64,000 nucleotides of DNA from Planctomycetota bacterium (GTDB taxonomy: Bacteria; Planctomycetota; J058): NCBI GenBank assembly GCA_023954375.1, contig JAMLIC010000003.1, positions 186,001 to 250,000 on the forward strand, given 5' to 3'. The position numbers and the translations under genes are program-made. A model generated the notes under the pieces. The model saw nothing but the letters and a program-made list of their open reading frames with translations. It was not told where the DNA came from and did no database searches. Positions 7,100 through 16,123 of the stretch are shown in pieces; position 1 is the stretch's first letter, and every line of letters begins with the position of its first letter.

Positions 7100-8920
7100 A
7101 TGACCTGGACGCACTGCACGAACGCCGAGATCGCCGACACGCTCGACTGCCCGACCTGCGGCCTGTCGAAGGCCGCCTGGACGGTCACGCTGAACGCGAC
7201 CCGCACCTTCGTCGTGGCGAAGCGCTCGACGGGCCGGGCGAAGACCTCCTGGCTGGAGGTCGAGCTGCCCGGCCTGCCGGGGGCCGCGGTCGAGGTGGAG
7301 CTGCCCGACGGACGCGTCGTCGCGGCGCGCCTCGACGGCGCCGGCCGGCACCGCGAGGAGGGGCTCTACCCCGGCGACTGCCGCGTACGCTTCCCCGAGC
7401 GCGCCGCGACGTGGACGAGCGCCGCGAGCGACGAGGAGCGGGCCGTCCACGCCCCCGACGACGAGGGCTGGATCACCTGCGCGACCGACCGGCGCCACGT
7501 GTTCGCCGCCGCCGCGCCGGGCGTCCGGCTGACCTGGCCCCCGGCGGGGGAGCATCGGCAGTGGGTCAACCTCGGCGCCGACGCCGCGCGCCCGGAGCGC
7601 GGCAGCCGCCTGAAGGTGCAGGTCGCCACGGACGGGCCGGCCTTCGCCCGCGTGCTCCCCGGCCCCGACAACAGCCGGCGCGACCGACCGCGCCCCGGGG
7701 TCGTCGCCCCGCCGCCGGGCGAGGACGGCGTGATCGACCTCGGCGCGCCGAGGGGCGAGGTCACGCTCGAGGTCGAGCTCGGGCTCGCCGGCGGCGACGT
7801 GTTCGAGGTGCAGGTCGGCGCCACGCGCGCGTGCGCCGACGCGTCGGTCCGGGTGACCACCTGGCGGCGGCTCGACTACCAGCTCACGCGCTCGGCCGCG
7901 CAGCCCCCGTTCGACCTCGCCCCCGCGCGCGAGGCGTTCGCCCGCGTGTTCGTCGACCTCCAGCAGGTGCACGAGGTGGTCCTCGCCCCCGACCGCCCGG
8001 GGACGCCGCCCGGGGCGTGGCTGCCCGACACGGCCCTGCCCGCGGACGACCCGCCGCGGCCAGCGGGGCCCCGGCTGGTCTACGGCAACCACAACCACCG
8101 CTGGTTCGACGGCCTCTTCGCCGGGCCGCCCGGGCCGGCGCCCTGCGCCCACGTGGTCGTCGTCGACGGGGTCTACGACGGCAACCAACCCGGCGGCGCC
8201 CCGCACCGCCAGACGCTCGAGTTCACCCTCACCTCGCCCGAGGACCCGGGCCGGTCGATCGAGCGCTCGGCCGAGACGCGCCTCCTCCCCGTGGCCGTGC
8301 AGGACGGGCGGCACTGCCTGATCGAGGGCGTCTGGGCGAGCGAGGCGCCGCCGGGCCACCCGGACCACGGTCGGACGGGCGTCGTCCGCCCCGACGACCT
8401 GACGATCAAGTGGCGCCTCCGGGTCGCCGTGAAGCTCGCCGGCGTCGTCGCGGGCGACGGCGCGCCGCCCCCCGGCGCCGCGCCGACCGACGCCGCGACC
8501 CGCCACCCGGTCCGGGTGCGGCTCGACCTGCACGTCGCCCTGGGGCCGAAGGAGGGCCGGAGCATGGGCGCCCTGGCGGCGGTCGTGTTCACGCCGACGC
8601 CCGGCTGGATCAGCCCGACCGTCGTGCACGAGCTCGGCCACGCCCTGCGGCAGGCGGGCACCGTCGCCCCCCCGGGGCTGGACCTGGCCGACCACGGCCG
8701 CTTCTACAAGGGCAAGACGCACAACGGACCGCACTGCGCCCACGGGCTCACCGACGAGCAGTTCGCGGAGCGGAGCTTCTCCGCCTTCCAGGGCGCCTGC
8801 GTGATGTGGGGCAGCAAGGACGAGACCCGGCCGCCGACCCTCCACTTCTGCCCCCGCTGCGCCCCGTTCGTCCGCGCCGACCACTTCACCGGCTTCGGGG
8901 TCCTCGCCGAGGATCCCTGA
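7100..8920 (+). CDS. HELGH metallopeptidase-like protein of the 53.4-kb paralogue family
   Basis: 606 residues, no signal peptide. The N-terminus has a CPTCG knuckle (about residues 17-21). Beta-rich segments follow, including a W-P-P-A-G...QWVNL motif, and then a zinc-peptidase-type H510-E-L-G-H514 helix. The C-terminal part has H-N-G-P-H-C-A-H-G-L-T, G-A-C-V-M-W-G and a CPRC pair. The same order occurs in the protein at 53422-56331 (QWVNL, HEIGH, HQGPHCARGLT, GTCLMFG, CPEC), so the two are homologues. Zinc-dependent cleavage is predicted from the HExxH motif only. The ATG at 7100 is supported by TACACT. Because no export signal is present, secretion by a dedicated machine or a cytoplasmic role is possible. 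Confidence 0.75.
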   Translation: MTWTHCTNAEIADTLDCPTCGLSKAAWTVTLNATRTFVVAKRSTGRAKTSWLEVELPGLPGAAVEVELPDGRVVAARLDGAGRHREEGLYPGDCRVRFPERAATWTSAASDEERAVHAPDDEGWITCATDRRHVFAAAAPGVRLTWPPAGEHRQWVNLGADAARPERGSRLKVQVATDGPAFARVLPGPDNSRRDRPRPGVVAPPPGEDGVIDLGAPRGEVTLEVELGLAGGDVFEVQVGATRACADASVRVTTWRRLDYQLTRSAAQPPFDLAPAREAFARVFVDLQQVHEVVLAPDRPGTPPGAWLPDTALPADDPPRPAGPRLVYGNHNHRWFDGLFAGPPGPAPCAHVVVVDGVYDGNQPGGAPHRQTLEFTLTSPEDPGRSIERSAETRLLPVAVQDGRHCLIEGVWASEAPPGHPDHGRTGVVRPDDLTIKWRLRVAVKLAGVVAGDGAPPPGAAPTDAATRHPVRVRLDLHVALGPKEGRSMGALAAVVFTPTPGWISPTVVHELGHALRQAGTVAPPGLDLADHGRFYKGKTHNGPHCAHGLTDEQFAERSFSAFQGACVMWGSKDETRPPTLHFCPRCAPFVRADHFTGFGVLAEDP

Positions 8921-8950
8921 CCGGTGATGTGATCGAGGGTCCACCGTGTG

Positions 8951-9065
8951 GGCTCTTCATGGGACACGGAGGCGACGAAGGTCCACGAAGACACGGAGGT
9001 CTCGTCCCTACCTCCCCTCCGTGACCTCCGTCGTTCTCCGTTGCCTCCGCGTCCAATGAAGAGCC
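8951..9065. repeat. Large imperfect palindrome (about 50-bp arms) between convergent genes
   Basis: The left arm begins GGCTCTTCATGGGACACGG at 8951 and the right arm ends CCAATGAAGAGCC at 9065. The arms are largely complementary over about 50 bp around a loop near 9000-9014. The arms consist of CACGGAGG/CCTCCGTG and CTTCGTGGAC-type words and are less GC-rich than the genes. It sits between two convergent genes, so it may act as a bidirectional terminator, but its size and composition look like a mobile palindromic repeat. Confidence 0.8.
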
Positions 9066-9081
9066 GATCCGTGGTTCGTGG

Positions 9082-10245
<1,164 letters not shown>

Positions 10246-10279
10246 GGGGACCCCCGCGCGGCCCCCGCGGGGGCCCGCG

Positions 10280-10285
10280 TATGAT
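10280..10285 (+). promoter_or_regulatory. Predicted -10 for the second kinase
   Basis: TATGAT lies 8 nt before the ATG at 10294; no ribosome-binding site is visible. The reverse complement contains CATCAT, which might serve the divergent kinase. Confidence 0.5.
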
Positions 10286-10293
10286 GCGCGCTC

Positions 10294-13200
10294 ATGGGCC
10301 TCCCCGGCAAGATCGGCCCCTACCCCGTCGTCCGCGTTCTGGGCCAGGGCGGCATGGGGGTGGTCTACGAGGTCACCGACCCCCGGCTCGGGCGGCCCCT
10401 CGCCCTGAAGCTGCTGCGCGGGGTCGGCGGCGCGGGCTCGACCGCGAGCGAGCGCTTCTGGCGCGAGGCGGAGGCGCTGGGCCGCGTCCAGCACCCGGGG
10501 GTCGTGAAGGTCCACTTCGTCGGCCGGACGCCCGCCGGCCCCTACATGGTGCAGGAGCTCGTCGCGGGCGAGCCGCTCGACCGGGTCCTCGCGCGCGGCC
10601 CGCTCGCGCCGCGCCGCGCCGCGGAGGTCGCCCGCGACCTGGCGCAGGCGCTGGCGGCCGTGCACGAGCAGGGGCTCCTGCACCGCGACCTCAAGCCGTC
10701 GAACGTGATCCTGCGCCCCGACGGCGCCCCGGTGCTGATCGACTTCGGCCTGGCGTGGGACGCGCAGGCCGAGACGCTCACGCGGACGGGCGCGCTCCTG
10801 GGCACGCCCGCCTACATGGCCCCCGAGCAGGCGCGCGGGGAGCCCAGCGCCGGGCTCGACGCGCGCTGCGACGTCTACGGCGTCGGCGTGATCCTCTACG
10901 AGCTGCTCACCGGGCAGGCGCCCTTCGAGGCGGACTCGGCGGTGGCGCTCCTCGCGCAGGTCCTCGCGGCGGAGCCCGAGTGGCCCGGCGCGAGGAGACC
11001 GGAGGTCCCGGCCGACCTCGACGCGGTCTGCCGGCGGGCCATGGCCAGGGCGCGCGAGCAGCGCTACCCGTCGGCGACCGCCCTGCGCGACGACCTGGCG
11101 CGCCACCTCCGCGGCGAGCCCGTCGAGGCGCTCCCGGCGGCGGCCGGGCGCCGCTCCGCGCGCGAGGCCGCCCGGCAGGTGGCGCGCGCAGCGCGGCGAC
11201 GACCGCTCGCGGCCGTCGGGGTGGCCCTCGCCCTGCTGGCGGCGGTGGGCGGCGGCGCCGCTGCGGTCGCCGCGCGGGCGGGCGCGCGGGCCCGGGCGGT
11301 CGAGGCGCTCGTCGGCGACCTGGAGGCCTGGACGCCGACCCTCGGGCCGGCGAGCGGGCCGCGCCTCCTCGAGCAGGTCGCGCGCGCGCTGGCCGAGGCC
11401 GCCCGTCTGCGCGCCACGGGCGCGGGCGGGCCGCTGGTCGAGCGCCTCGAGGCGGCCGAGGCCGCCGCCAGCCGGGCGCTCGACCGCGCCCTGGCCCTGC
11501 GCGCCGCCGCGCCGCTCGCCCCGCTGCCGGCCGCGGTCCCGCCGGCGGCGCTTCGAGGCGGCGCTCGCGGCGGCGGCGCGGAGCGCCCCGGGGTCGCCGC
11601 CCGACGTCGACGTCGAGGAGGCGCGCGGCGTCGCGCTGCTCCTCGCGGGCCAGGCCGACGCCGCGCGCGTGGCGCTGACCCGGGCGGAGCACGCCTGCGC
11701 GCCCGCGCCGCTGCCGGAGGTCGACGACCCGCGCGCCTGGCTCGCCCACCCCGCCGCCCGGCGCGCCTGGCTCCTGGCCTGGGCCGTCCTGGCCTCGGGC
11801 GACCCGGCGCAGGCGCTGACCCTCGTCGCCCCCGCGCCGCCGCTCCTCCGGGCCCGCCTGGCCGCGGCCGCCGCGGGGCTGGCCGCCGACGCGGACGCGC
11901 CGGCGGTCCGCGCGGCCGCCCTGGCGCTCGTGCCCGACGAGGGCGCCCCGGAGGGGCGCCTCGTGGCCCTGACGCTCGAGGTCGACGCCGCGCGTCGGCG
12001 GCGCGACATCGAGGACGACGCGCTCCTCGACCTGCTCGCGCAGGTGCGCGCCCTCTCGCTCCCGCCCGCGCCCGACCGGGTCCCGTCCCCGGTGCAGGCG
12101 GAGGCCTGCCTGCTCGAGGGCGAGGTGGCCCTCGCGCTGGGCTGGCCGCCCTCGGCGGCGGAGGCGTTCTCGCGCCACGCCCGCCTCGCGGGCGACGGGC
12201 CGGCGCCCTCGCCGCTCGTCGTCGTGATGGCCGCCGACGGGGGCGCGGCGCTCGCCCCACCCGACCTGGCGGCGCAGGTCGGCGAGGCCCGGGCGCGCGC
12301 GCTGTGGCTCGACGAGGCGGGGGCGGCGGCCGCCGCCGGCGCCGCCCGCGCGCGGGGTCGCTGGCACCCGCGGCTCGGCGCCGTCAGCGACCCCGCGCCG
12401 GACGCCCGCGTGGCCGCCCGACTGACCGCGGAGGGGCTGGCGTGGCTGACCGTGGCCGGAGACGACGCGGCGGCGCTCGCCCCGGCGCGGCGGGCGCTCC
12501 TGCTCGCGCTCCGGGCGTCGCCCGAGGACCCCGCCGCCTGGGCGGGCCTCGCGCGGCTGGAGGCGCTGGCGGGGCGCCTCGACGCGGCGCAGGCGGCGCT
12601 CGCGCGCGCGCGACGCGCCGCCCCCGACGGCTGGGCGACCCTGGAGGCGGCGGCGCTCGAGGCGCTCGTCGCCGGGGCGCCCGCGCGGGCGCGCGACGAG
12701 GTGCAGGCGGCGCTGGCGGCGCTCGACGGCGCGGACCGCCGGCCGGCGGAGCGGGCGCTGCGCGCCTTCTGCCTGCTGCGCGAGGTCCACGCCCGGCTGG
12801 AGGCCGCCGGCTGCGACGTCGATGCGCTGGCCCTGCTCGACCTCCGCTCTCGCCGCGCCGACGCGGACCTCCTGCCCCCGGCCCTGCGCAAGGAGCTCCA
12901 CCAGGCGCTGGGCGAGGCGGCGGCGGGCCTGGCCCGGGCCGACCTGGCCGCCGCCGCGGCGGAGCGGCTCGCCGCGGCGGAGCAGCTCGGGCGCGACGTC
13001 GACCGCGCGCGGCGGCAGATCGCGGCCGAGCTGCGCCGGCGCAGGAGCCTGATCGAGGTCCTGGCGCAGGACGAGGTCCGCCTCACGCTCGGGGCCTCTC
13101 CCCTGTCGGCCCGCGGCTACCTCGACGACCACAACCTCGGCGGGCGGCTGCGCGCGGGCGGGTTCGACGCGCTGGCGCTGGCCTTCGAGCTCGACCCGCC

Positions 13201-13807
13201 CGCGGCGCTGACCTACATGACCAGCTTCGACCCCCGCAACGTCTCCCCCGAGGTCGCGGCGACCACGCGCGCCTCGATCGCGGCGCTGGCCGAGCCCGGC
13301 CCGCGCGACGAGACGCTCCCCCTGGCGCGCGACGAGGCCCTGCGCGCGGCGCTGGGGGTGCTCTACGCGCTCGAGGTCCGGGCGCCGCTGACGCCGGCGG
13401 CCGTGCGCGCCGGGCACGCGGCGGCCGTGGAGTTCGCGGCGCGGCGCCCCGAGGCGCTCGCGGCGGCCCTCGCCCTGGCCCGCCTGCAGGTGGCCGTCGG
13501 CGACCACGCCGGGGCGCTGGCCACGCTGCCGCGCGCGGCGGCGGCCTCGCCCCCCCTGCGCCTCCGGAGCGGCGGCGGGGACGCCGCCTGGGTCCTGTTC
13601 TACAGCGCGCTTGCGCACGGCGGGCTGCGCCAGTGGGACGAGGCGCGGCGGTGCCTCGAGCGCCTGGTCGAGGTCTCGCCGGCCGCGCGGTACACCCTCC
13701 GCGGGCATCGCGTGCGCGACGAGCCGCTCTTCTGGGCGGACCGCGACGTCCCGGGCACGTGCCCCGCCTGGGCGCTCGACCTGGCCCAGGCGCTCGACGC
13801 GCGCTGA
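10294..13807 (+). CDS. Membrane Ser/Thr kinase with helical repeat domain, apparent frameshift
   Basis: The first frame encodes a full Hanks kinase: LGQGGMGVVYEV, K39, HRDLKPSN at 130-137, DFG at 150-152 and YMAPEQARG. A membrane helix (about 303-322) and an alanine-rich helical stretch follow. Near 11548 the reading frame breaks: downstream the first frame becomes an Arg/Gly-rich non-protein-like sequence, while the next frame continues naturally as RRFEAALAAAARSAPG and runs to 13807. One extra G in GGCGGCGC accounts for it. Either the sequence has an error, the gene is a recent pseudogene, or there is a real +1 shift. Reading the first frame without the shift would end at 13833. Confidence 0.75.
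11549..13807 (+). CDS. C-terminal helical-repeat portion of the frameshifted kinase
   Basis: In this frame the protein is an alanine- and leucine-rich alpha-helical repeat region of about 750 residues, TPR-like in texture (for example ALAPARRALLLALRASPEDPAAWAGL), which ends in a more ordered domain with GYLDDHNLGGRLRAGGFDAL and VLFYSALAHGGLRQWDEARRCLERL. An internal GTG at 11669 could serve as an independent start, but no ribosome site precedes it. It is best read as the extracytoplasmic sensor part of the upstream kinase. Nothing catalytic is recognisable. Confidence 0.65.
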   Translation, partial: RFEAALAAAARSAPGSPPDVDVEEARGVALLLAGQADAARVALTRAEHACAPAPLPEVDDPRAWLAHPAARRAWLLAWAVLASGDPAQALTLVAPAPPLLRARLAAAAAGLAADADAPAVRAAALALVPDEGAPEGRLVALTLEVDAARRRRDIEDDALLDLLAQVRALSLPPAPDRVPSPVQAEACLLEGEVALALGWPPSAAEAFSRHARLAGDGPAPSPLVVVMAADGGAALAPPDLAAQVGEARARALWLDEAGAAAAAGAARARGRWHPRLGAVSDPAPDARVAARLTAEGLAWLTVAGDDAAALAPARRALLLALRASPEDPAAWAGLARLEALAGRLDAAQAALARARRAAPDGWATLEAAALEALVAGAPARARDEVQAALAALDGADRRPAERALRAFCLLREVHARLEAAGCDVDALALLDLRSRRADADLLPPALRKELHQALGEAAAGLARADLAAAAAERLAAAEQLGRDVDRARRQIAAELRRRRSLIEVLAQDEVRLTLGASPLSARGYLDDHNLGGRLRAGGFDALALAFELDPPAALTYMTSFDPRNVSPEVAATTRASIAALAEPGPRDETLPLARDEALRAALGVLYALEVRAPLTPAAVRAGHAAAVEFAARRPEALAAALALARLQVAVGDHAGALATLPRAAAASPPLRLRSGGGDAAWVLFYSALAHGGLRQWDEARRCLERLVEVSPAARYTLRGHRVRDEPLFWADRDVPGTCPAWALDLAQALDAR

Positions 13808-13843
13808 CCTCGGCCATGGCCGGCGCCGCCTGACCGGGCGGGG

Positions 13844-13849
13844 TAGCAT
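13844..13849 (+). promoter_or_regulatory. Predicted -10 of the VOC gene
   Basis: TAGCAT lies 22 nt before the GTG at 13872 and a GGAGG ribosome site is at 13860-13864, so this transcript should have a short leader. Confidence 0.5.
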
Positions 13850-13871
13850 CCGTTCACCCGGAGGTCGCCGC

Positions 13872-14288
13872 GTGACCCGACCCGACCTGGGCCTGACCCA
13901 CGTCGCCCTGACCGTGCGAGACGTCGACGCCAGCGCGGCCTTCTACGGGCGCTACGCCGCCATGAAGGTGGTCCACGCCCGCGGCGAGGCGCCCGGGCGG
14001 CGGGTCGTGTGGCTGAGCGACGCCACGCGGCCGTTCGTGATCGTGCTGATCGAGGCGCGCGAGGTCGGGGCGCGCCTCGACGGGATCGCGCACCTCGGCG
14101 TCGGCTGCGCGAGCCGCGAGGAGGTCGACCGCCTCGCGGCGGACGCGAAGGCCGAGGGGCGCCTGCGCCTGGGACCGCTCGACGAGGGGCCGCCGGTGGG
14201 CTATTACGCCCTGATCGCGGACCCCGACGGGCACAACCTGGAGGTGTCGTTTGGCCAGGAGGTCGGGCTCACCGTCGAGCGCTCCTGA
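13872..14288 (+). CDS. VOC (glyoxalase/bleomycin resistance) superfamily protein
   Basis: 138 residues with the paired beta-alpha-beta-beta-beta modules of the vicinal-oxygen-chelate fold. Likely metal ligands are the His in LTHVALTVRDVDAS near the N-terminus, the His in IAHLGVGC and the Glu in DPDGHNLEVSFGQE near the end. Whether it is a lyase, dioxygenase or drug-binding protein cannot be told. GTG start with GGAGG 8 nt upstream. The next gene begins inside its last 38 bases. Confidence 0.8.
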   Translation: MTRPDLGLTHVALTVRDVDASAAFYGRYAAMKVVHARGEAPGRRVVWLSDATRPFVIVLIEAREVGARLDGIAHLGVGCASREEVDRLAADAKAEGRLRLGPLDEGPPVGYYALIADPDGHNLEVSFGQEVGLTVERS

Positions 14289-14592
14289 CGCGCTCGAGCA
14301 GGCCCTGCGCGACCGCGTCCTCGAGGCGCTGCCCGACGTGAGCGAGGCGCCCTCGCGCTTCGGCGGCGGCCTGGCGTTCCGGCGCGGCGCGCGGGAGTTC
14401 GCCCACTTCCACCCGGGCGGCGAGGTCGACCTGCGGCTGCCGCGCGCCGCCCAGCGCGCCCTGCGCGACGACCCGCGCGCCGTCCCGCGCCCGCGGGCGT
14501 CCGACTGGATCGCCTACCGGCTCGAGGCGCCGGCCGACGTGGACCGCGCCCTCGAGCTGATCCACGCCGCCTGGGAGGCGGCCGGCGGCTGA
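14251..14592 (+). CDS. Small luciferase-domain (DUF5519-like) protein
   Basis: 113 residues. The segment REFAHFHPGGEVDLRLPR followed by RPRASDWIAYRL matches the pattern of DUF5519/luciferase-domain proteins (short conserved proteins of unknown chemistry; the name does not imply light emission). The TTG start at 14251 is supported by GGAGG 6 nt upstream, overlapping the VOC gene by 38 bp, so the two are translationally coupled. It ends 4 bp before the convergent FHA gene. Confidence 0.6.
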   Translation: MARRSGSPSSAPDALEQALRDRVLEALPDVSEAPSRFGGGLAFRRGAREFAHFHPGGEVDLRLPRAAQRALRDDPRAVPRPRASDWIAYRLEAPADVDRALELIHAAWEAAGG

Positions 14593-14595
14593 CCG

Positions 14596-15471
14596 CTACC
14601 GCTCGCGCTCGTCGAGGCGCCGGTTGGCCTCGAGGAGGAGCTCCGTGAGCGAGCCGCGGATCGTCTGCGGCCCCGGCTCGGCCGCGGCGAGGACCCGGAA
14701 CTGCCCGGCGCGCAGGAGGGCGAGGGCGAGGACGGCCTCGTCGTCGACGAGGTCGCCCATGCGCGCGTGCACGGGGCGGCCCTCGATGATCGTCAGGACC
14801 CCCTCCACGCCGTCGGGCGTGATCACGTGGAAGGTGCCGGTCTTCGCGTGGAACTCGAACCCCTGCAGGACCTCGAGGGCGGGGACGCGCTCGAGGCTGC
14901 CCGCCATGGCGGTCGCCTCGGGGTCGACGAGCGGGACCTTCATCTGCCGGGTGCCCTCGCCGCTGTCCTGACCGCCCTGGGCGGCCACCACGCGCAGCTC
15001 GTAGGGGCCGATCGCGATGCGGTCGCCCGCCTGGAGCTCCCGCGTGCTCACGCGCTGGCCGTTGATGAACGTGCCGAAGGTCGAGCGGTCCTCGATCAGG
15101 ATCGTGCGCCCGAGGACGCGCACGATCGCGTGCTCGCGCGAGACGCCCGTGTGCGGCAGGACCAGGCCGCACTCGCGGCCCCGGCCGATCGACAGCGTGG
15201 GCACGGCGCCCAGCGGCACGGGGTCGAACGGGTCGCACACGAGCCAGGCCACCGTGCGGCGGCGCAGGGTGTCGGTGAGCTGGTCGGGGACCCGCTCCGG
15301 CGCGGGCGGCCGGACCCCCGGCAGGCCGCGCGGCATGAGGAGGCGCTCGGTGGCCGGGTCGTCGTCGTGCGCGCCGGGGAGCGGCGCCTTGCACGTGAGG
15401 CACACGAGCGACCCGGGGAGGTTCGGGAACCGGCAGCCGGGGCAGGCGACGTGCTTCGACGACGTGGTCAA
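14596..15471 (-). CDS. Zinc-ribbon, FHA and DUF4388 protein
   Basis: 291 residues in three parts: a zinc ribbon (C10, C13, C24, C27), an FHA domain at about 93-160 (SIGRGRECGLVLPHTGVSREHA, then FGTFINGQRV), and a DUF4388 domain at about 195-288 (LEVLQGFEFHAKTGTFHV, LLRAGQFRV). FHA binds phosphothreonine, so it likely reads out one of the nearby kinases; DUF4388 is found in gliding and regulatory proteins of myxobacteria and planctomycetes. A TTG at 15471 is the most plausible start, as the upstream frame lacks ATG or GTG near the promoter TACCCT (15503-15498). Confidence 0.75.
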   Translation of the reverse strand: MTTSSKHVACPGCRFPNLPGSLVCLTCKAPLPGAHDDDPATERLLMPRGLPGVRPPAPERVPDQLTDTLRRRTVAWLVCDPFDPVPLGAVPTLSIGRGRECGLVLPHTGVSREHAIVRVLGRTILIEDRSTFGTFINGQRVSTRELQAGDRIAIGPYELRVVAAQGGQDSGEGTRQMKVPLVDPEATAMAGSLERVPALEVLQGFEFHAKTGTFHVITPDGVEGVLTIIEGRPVHARMGDLVDDEAVLALALLRAGQFRVLAAAEPGPQTIRGSLTELLLEANRRLDERER

Positions 15472-15497
15472 CGGCGGTCCCGCGTTCCCCCGCTCGC

Positions 15498-15503
15498 AGG
15501 GTA
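15498..15503 (-). promoter_or_regulatory. Predicted -10 of the FHA/DUF4388 gene
   Basis: Minus strand TACCCT, 26 nt before the proposed TTG start at 15471. Confidence 0.4.
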
Positions 15504-15594
15504 GGCGTGTGGCGCGCCCGACACAAGGCCGCCAGCGCCCGGGCCGCGCCAGCAAGCCCAATGCCCGGCCCCTGGACAGCGGCCGGAGATCGGG

Positions 15595-15600
15595 TATCCT
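15595..15600 (+). promoter_or_regulatory. Predicted -10 of rpoZ
   Basis: TATCCT; the transcript would start near 15607, immediately before a 12-bp hairpin, and have a leader of about 92 nt. Confidence 0.5.
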
Positions 15601-15609
15601 GTCTCGCTT

Positions 15610-15640
15610 CGTGGGGATGCCCGTGGTCGGCATCCCCACG
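15610..15640 (+). promoter_or_regulatory. Perfect 12-bp hairpin at the 5' end of the rpoZ leader
   Basis: CGTGGGGATGCC (15610-15621) pairs perfectly with GGCATCCCCACG (15629-15640) around a 7-nt loop, followed by TCCTTTCG. It lies within a few bases of the predicted transcription start. It may protect the mRNA 5' end, or act as a regulatory or attenuator structure. Confidence 0.6.
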
Positions 15641-15698
15641 TCCTTTCGACGTGCTGCCTGCGGGCGGCACACCGCACTCGATCCGGAGAGGCCGCGCC

Positions 15699-15995
15699 GT
15701 GGACCTTCAGCGTTGGGATCGCGCCAAGGAACTCGTCGGGAACACGTTCGAGCTCACGGTGCTGATCCAGAAGCGGTGCCGCGAGCTCGTCAAGGGCAAG
15801 CAGCGCAAGCTGGTCGACCTCGAGTCGCGCAACCCGATCCAGATCGCGCTCGAGGAGGTCCTCCAGCGCAAGATCCACCTCGCGCCGCCGCCGCCGCCCG
15901 AGGTCCTAGCGCAGGAGATGGCCACGCAGCAGGTCGAGGCCGTCGGCCAGGCCAGCCCGCCGGCCGAGACGCCCATCGAGGTCAAGATCGACTGA
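15699..15995 (+). CDS. rpoZ: DNA-directed RNA polymerase omega subunit
   Basis: 98 residues. The N-terminal half has the omega pattern: start of helix with RAKELVGNTFELTVLIQKR, then RELVKGKQRKLVD and NPIQIALEEVLQRKI, equivalent to the segment that clamps the beta-prime C-terminus. The last 35 residues are a proline/glutamate-rich tail. Omega promotes RNA polymerase assembly. GTG start with CGGAGAGG 8 nt upstream. The gene has its own promoter and leader hairpin and is followed by a terminator-like hairpin, so it is probably monocistronic. Confidence 0.85.
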   Translation: MDLQRWDRAKELVGNTFELTVLIQKRCRELVKGKQRKLVDLESRNPIQIALEEVLQRKIHLAPPPPPEVLAQEMATQQVEAVGQASPPAETPIEVKID

Positions 15996-16020
15996 ACGCG
16001 CGCTCACCGCGCGCGGGAGA

Positions 16021-16057
16021 GCGGTCACCGAGGTCGCCGAGCGCCCTCGGTGATCGC
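16021..16057 (+). terminator. Hairpin downstream of rpoZ
   Basis: TCACCGAGG (16025-16033) pairs with CCTCGGTGA (16045-16053); allowing one mismatch the stem extends to 13 bp. No T-tract follows. It lies between rpoZ and rlmN, which has its own promoter. Confidence 0.5.
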
Positions 16058-16108
16058 CGTCTCAGCAGGTCATGACAGGGGTGGCTGTGCGACGGTCGCC
16101 TCGCGCGG

Positions 16109-16114
16109 TACGCT
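16109..16114 (+). promoter_or_regulatory. Predicted -10 of rlmN
   Basis: TACGCT, 9 nt before the ATG at 16124, with no ribosome site: likely leaderless. Confidence 0.5.
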
Positions 16115-16123
16115 CGACGTGCG

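Noticed and set aside
11540..11560. Programmed +1 frameshift site in the kinase
   Set aside because: No slippery codon with a rare or stop codon and no stimulator structure recognised; indel or sequencing error is simpler.
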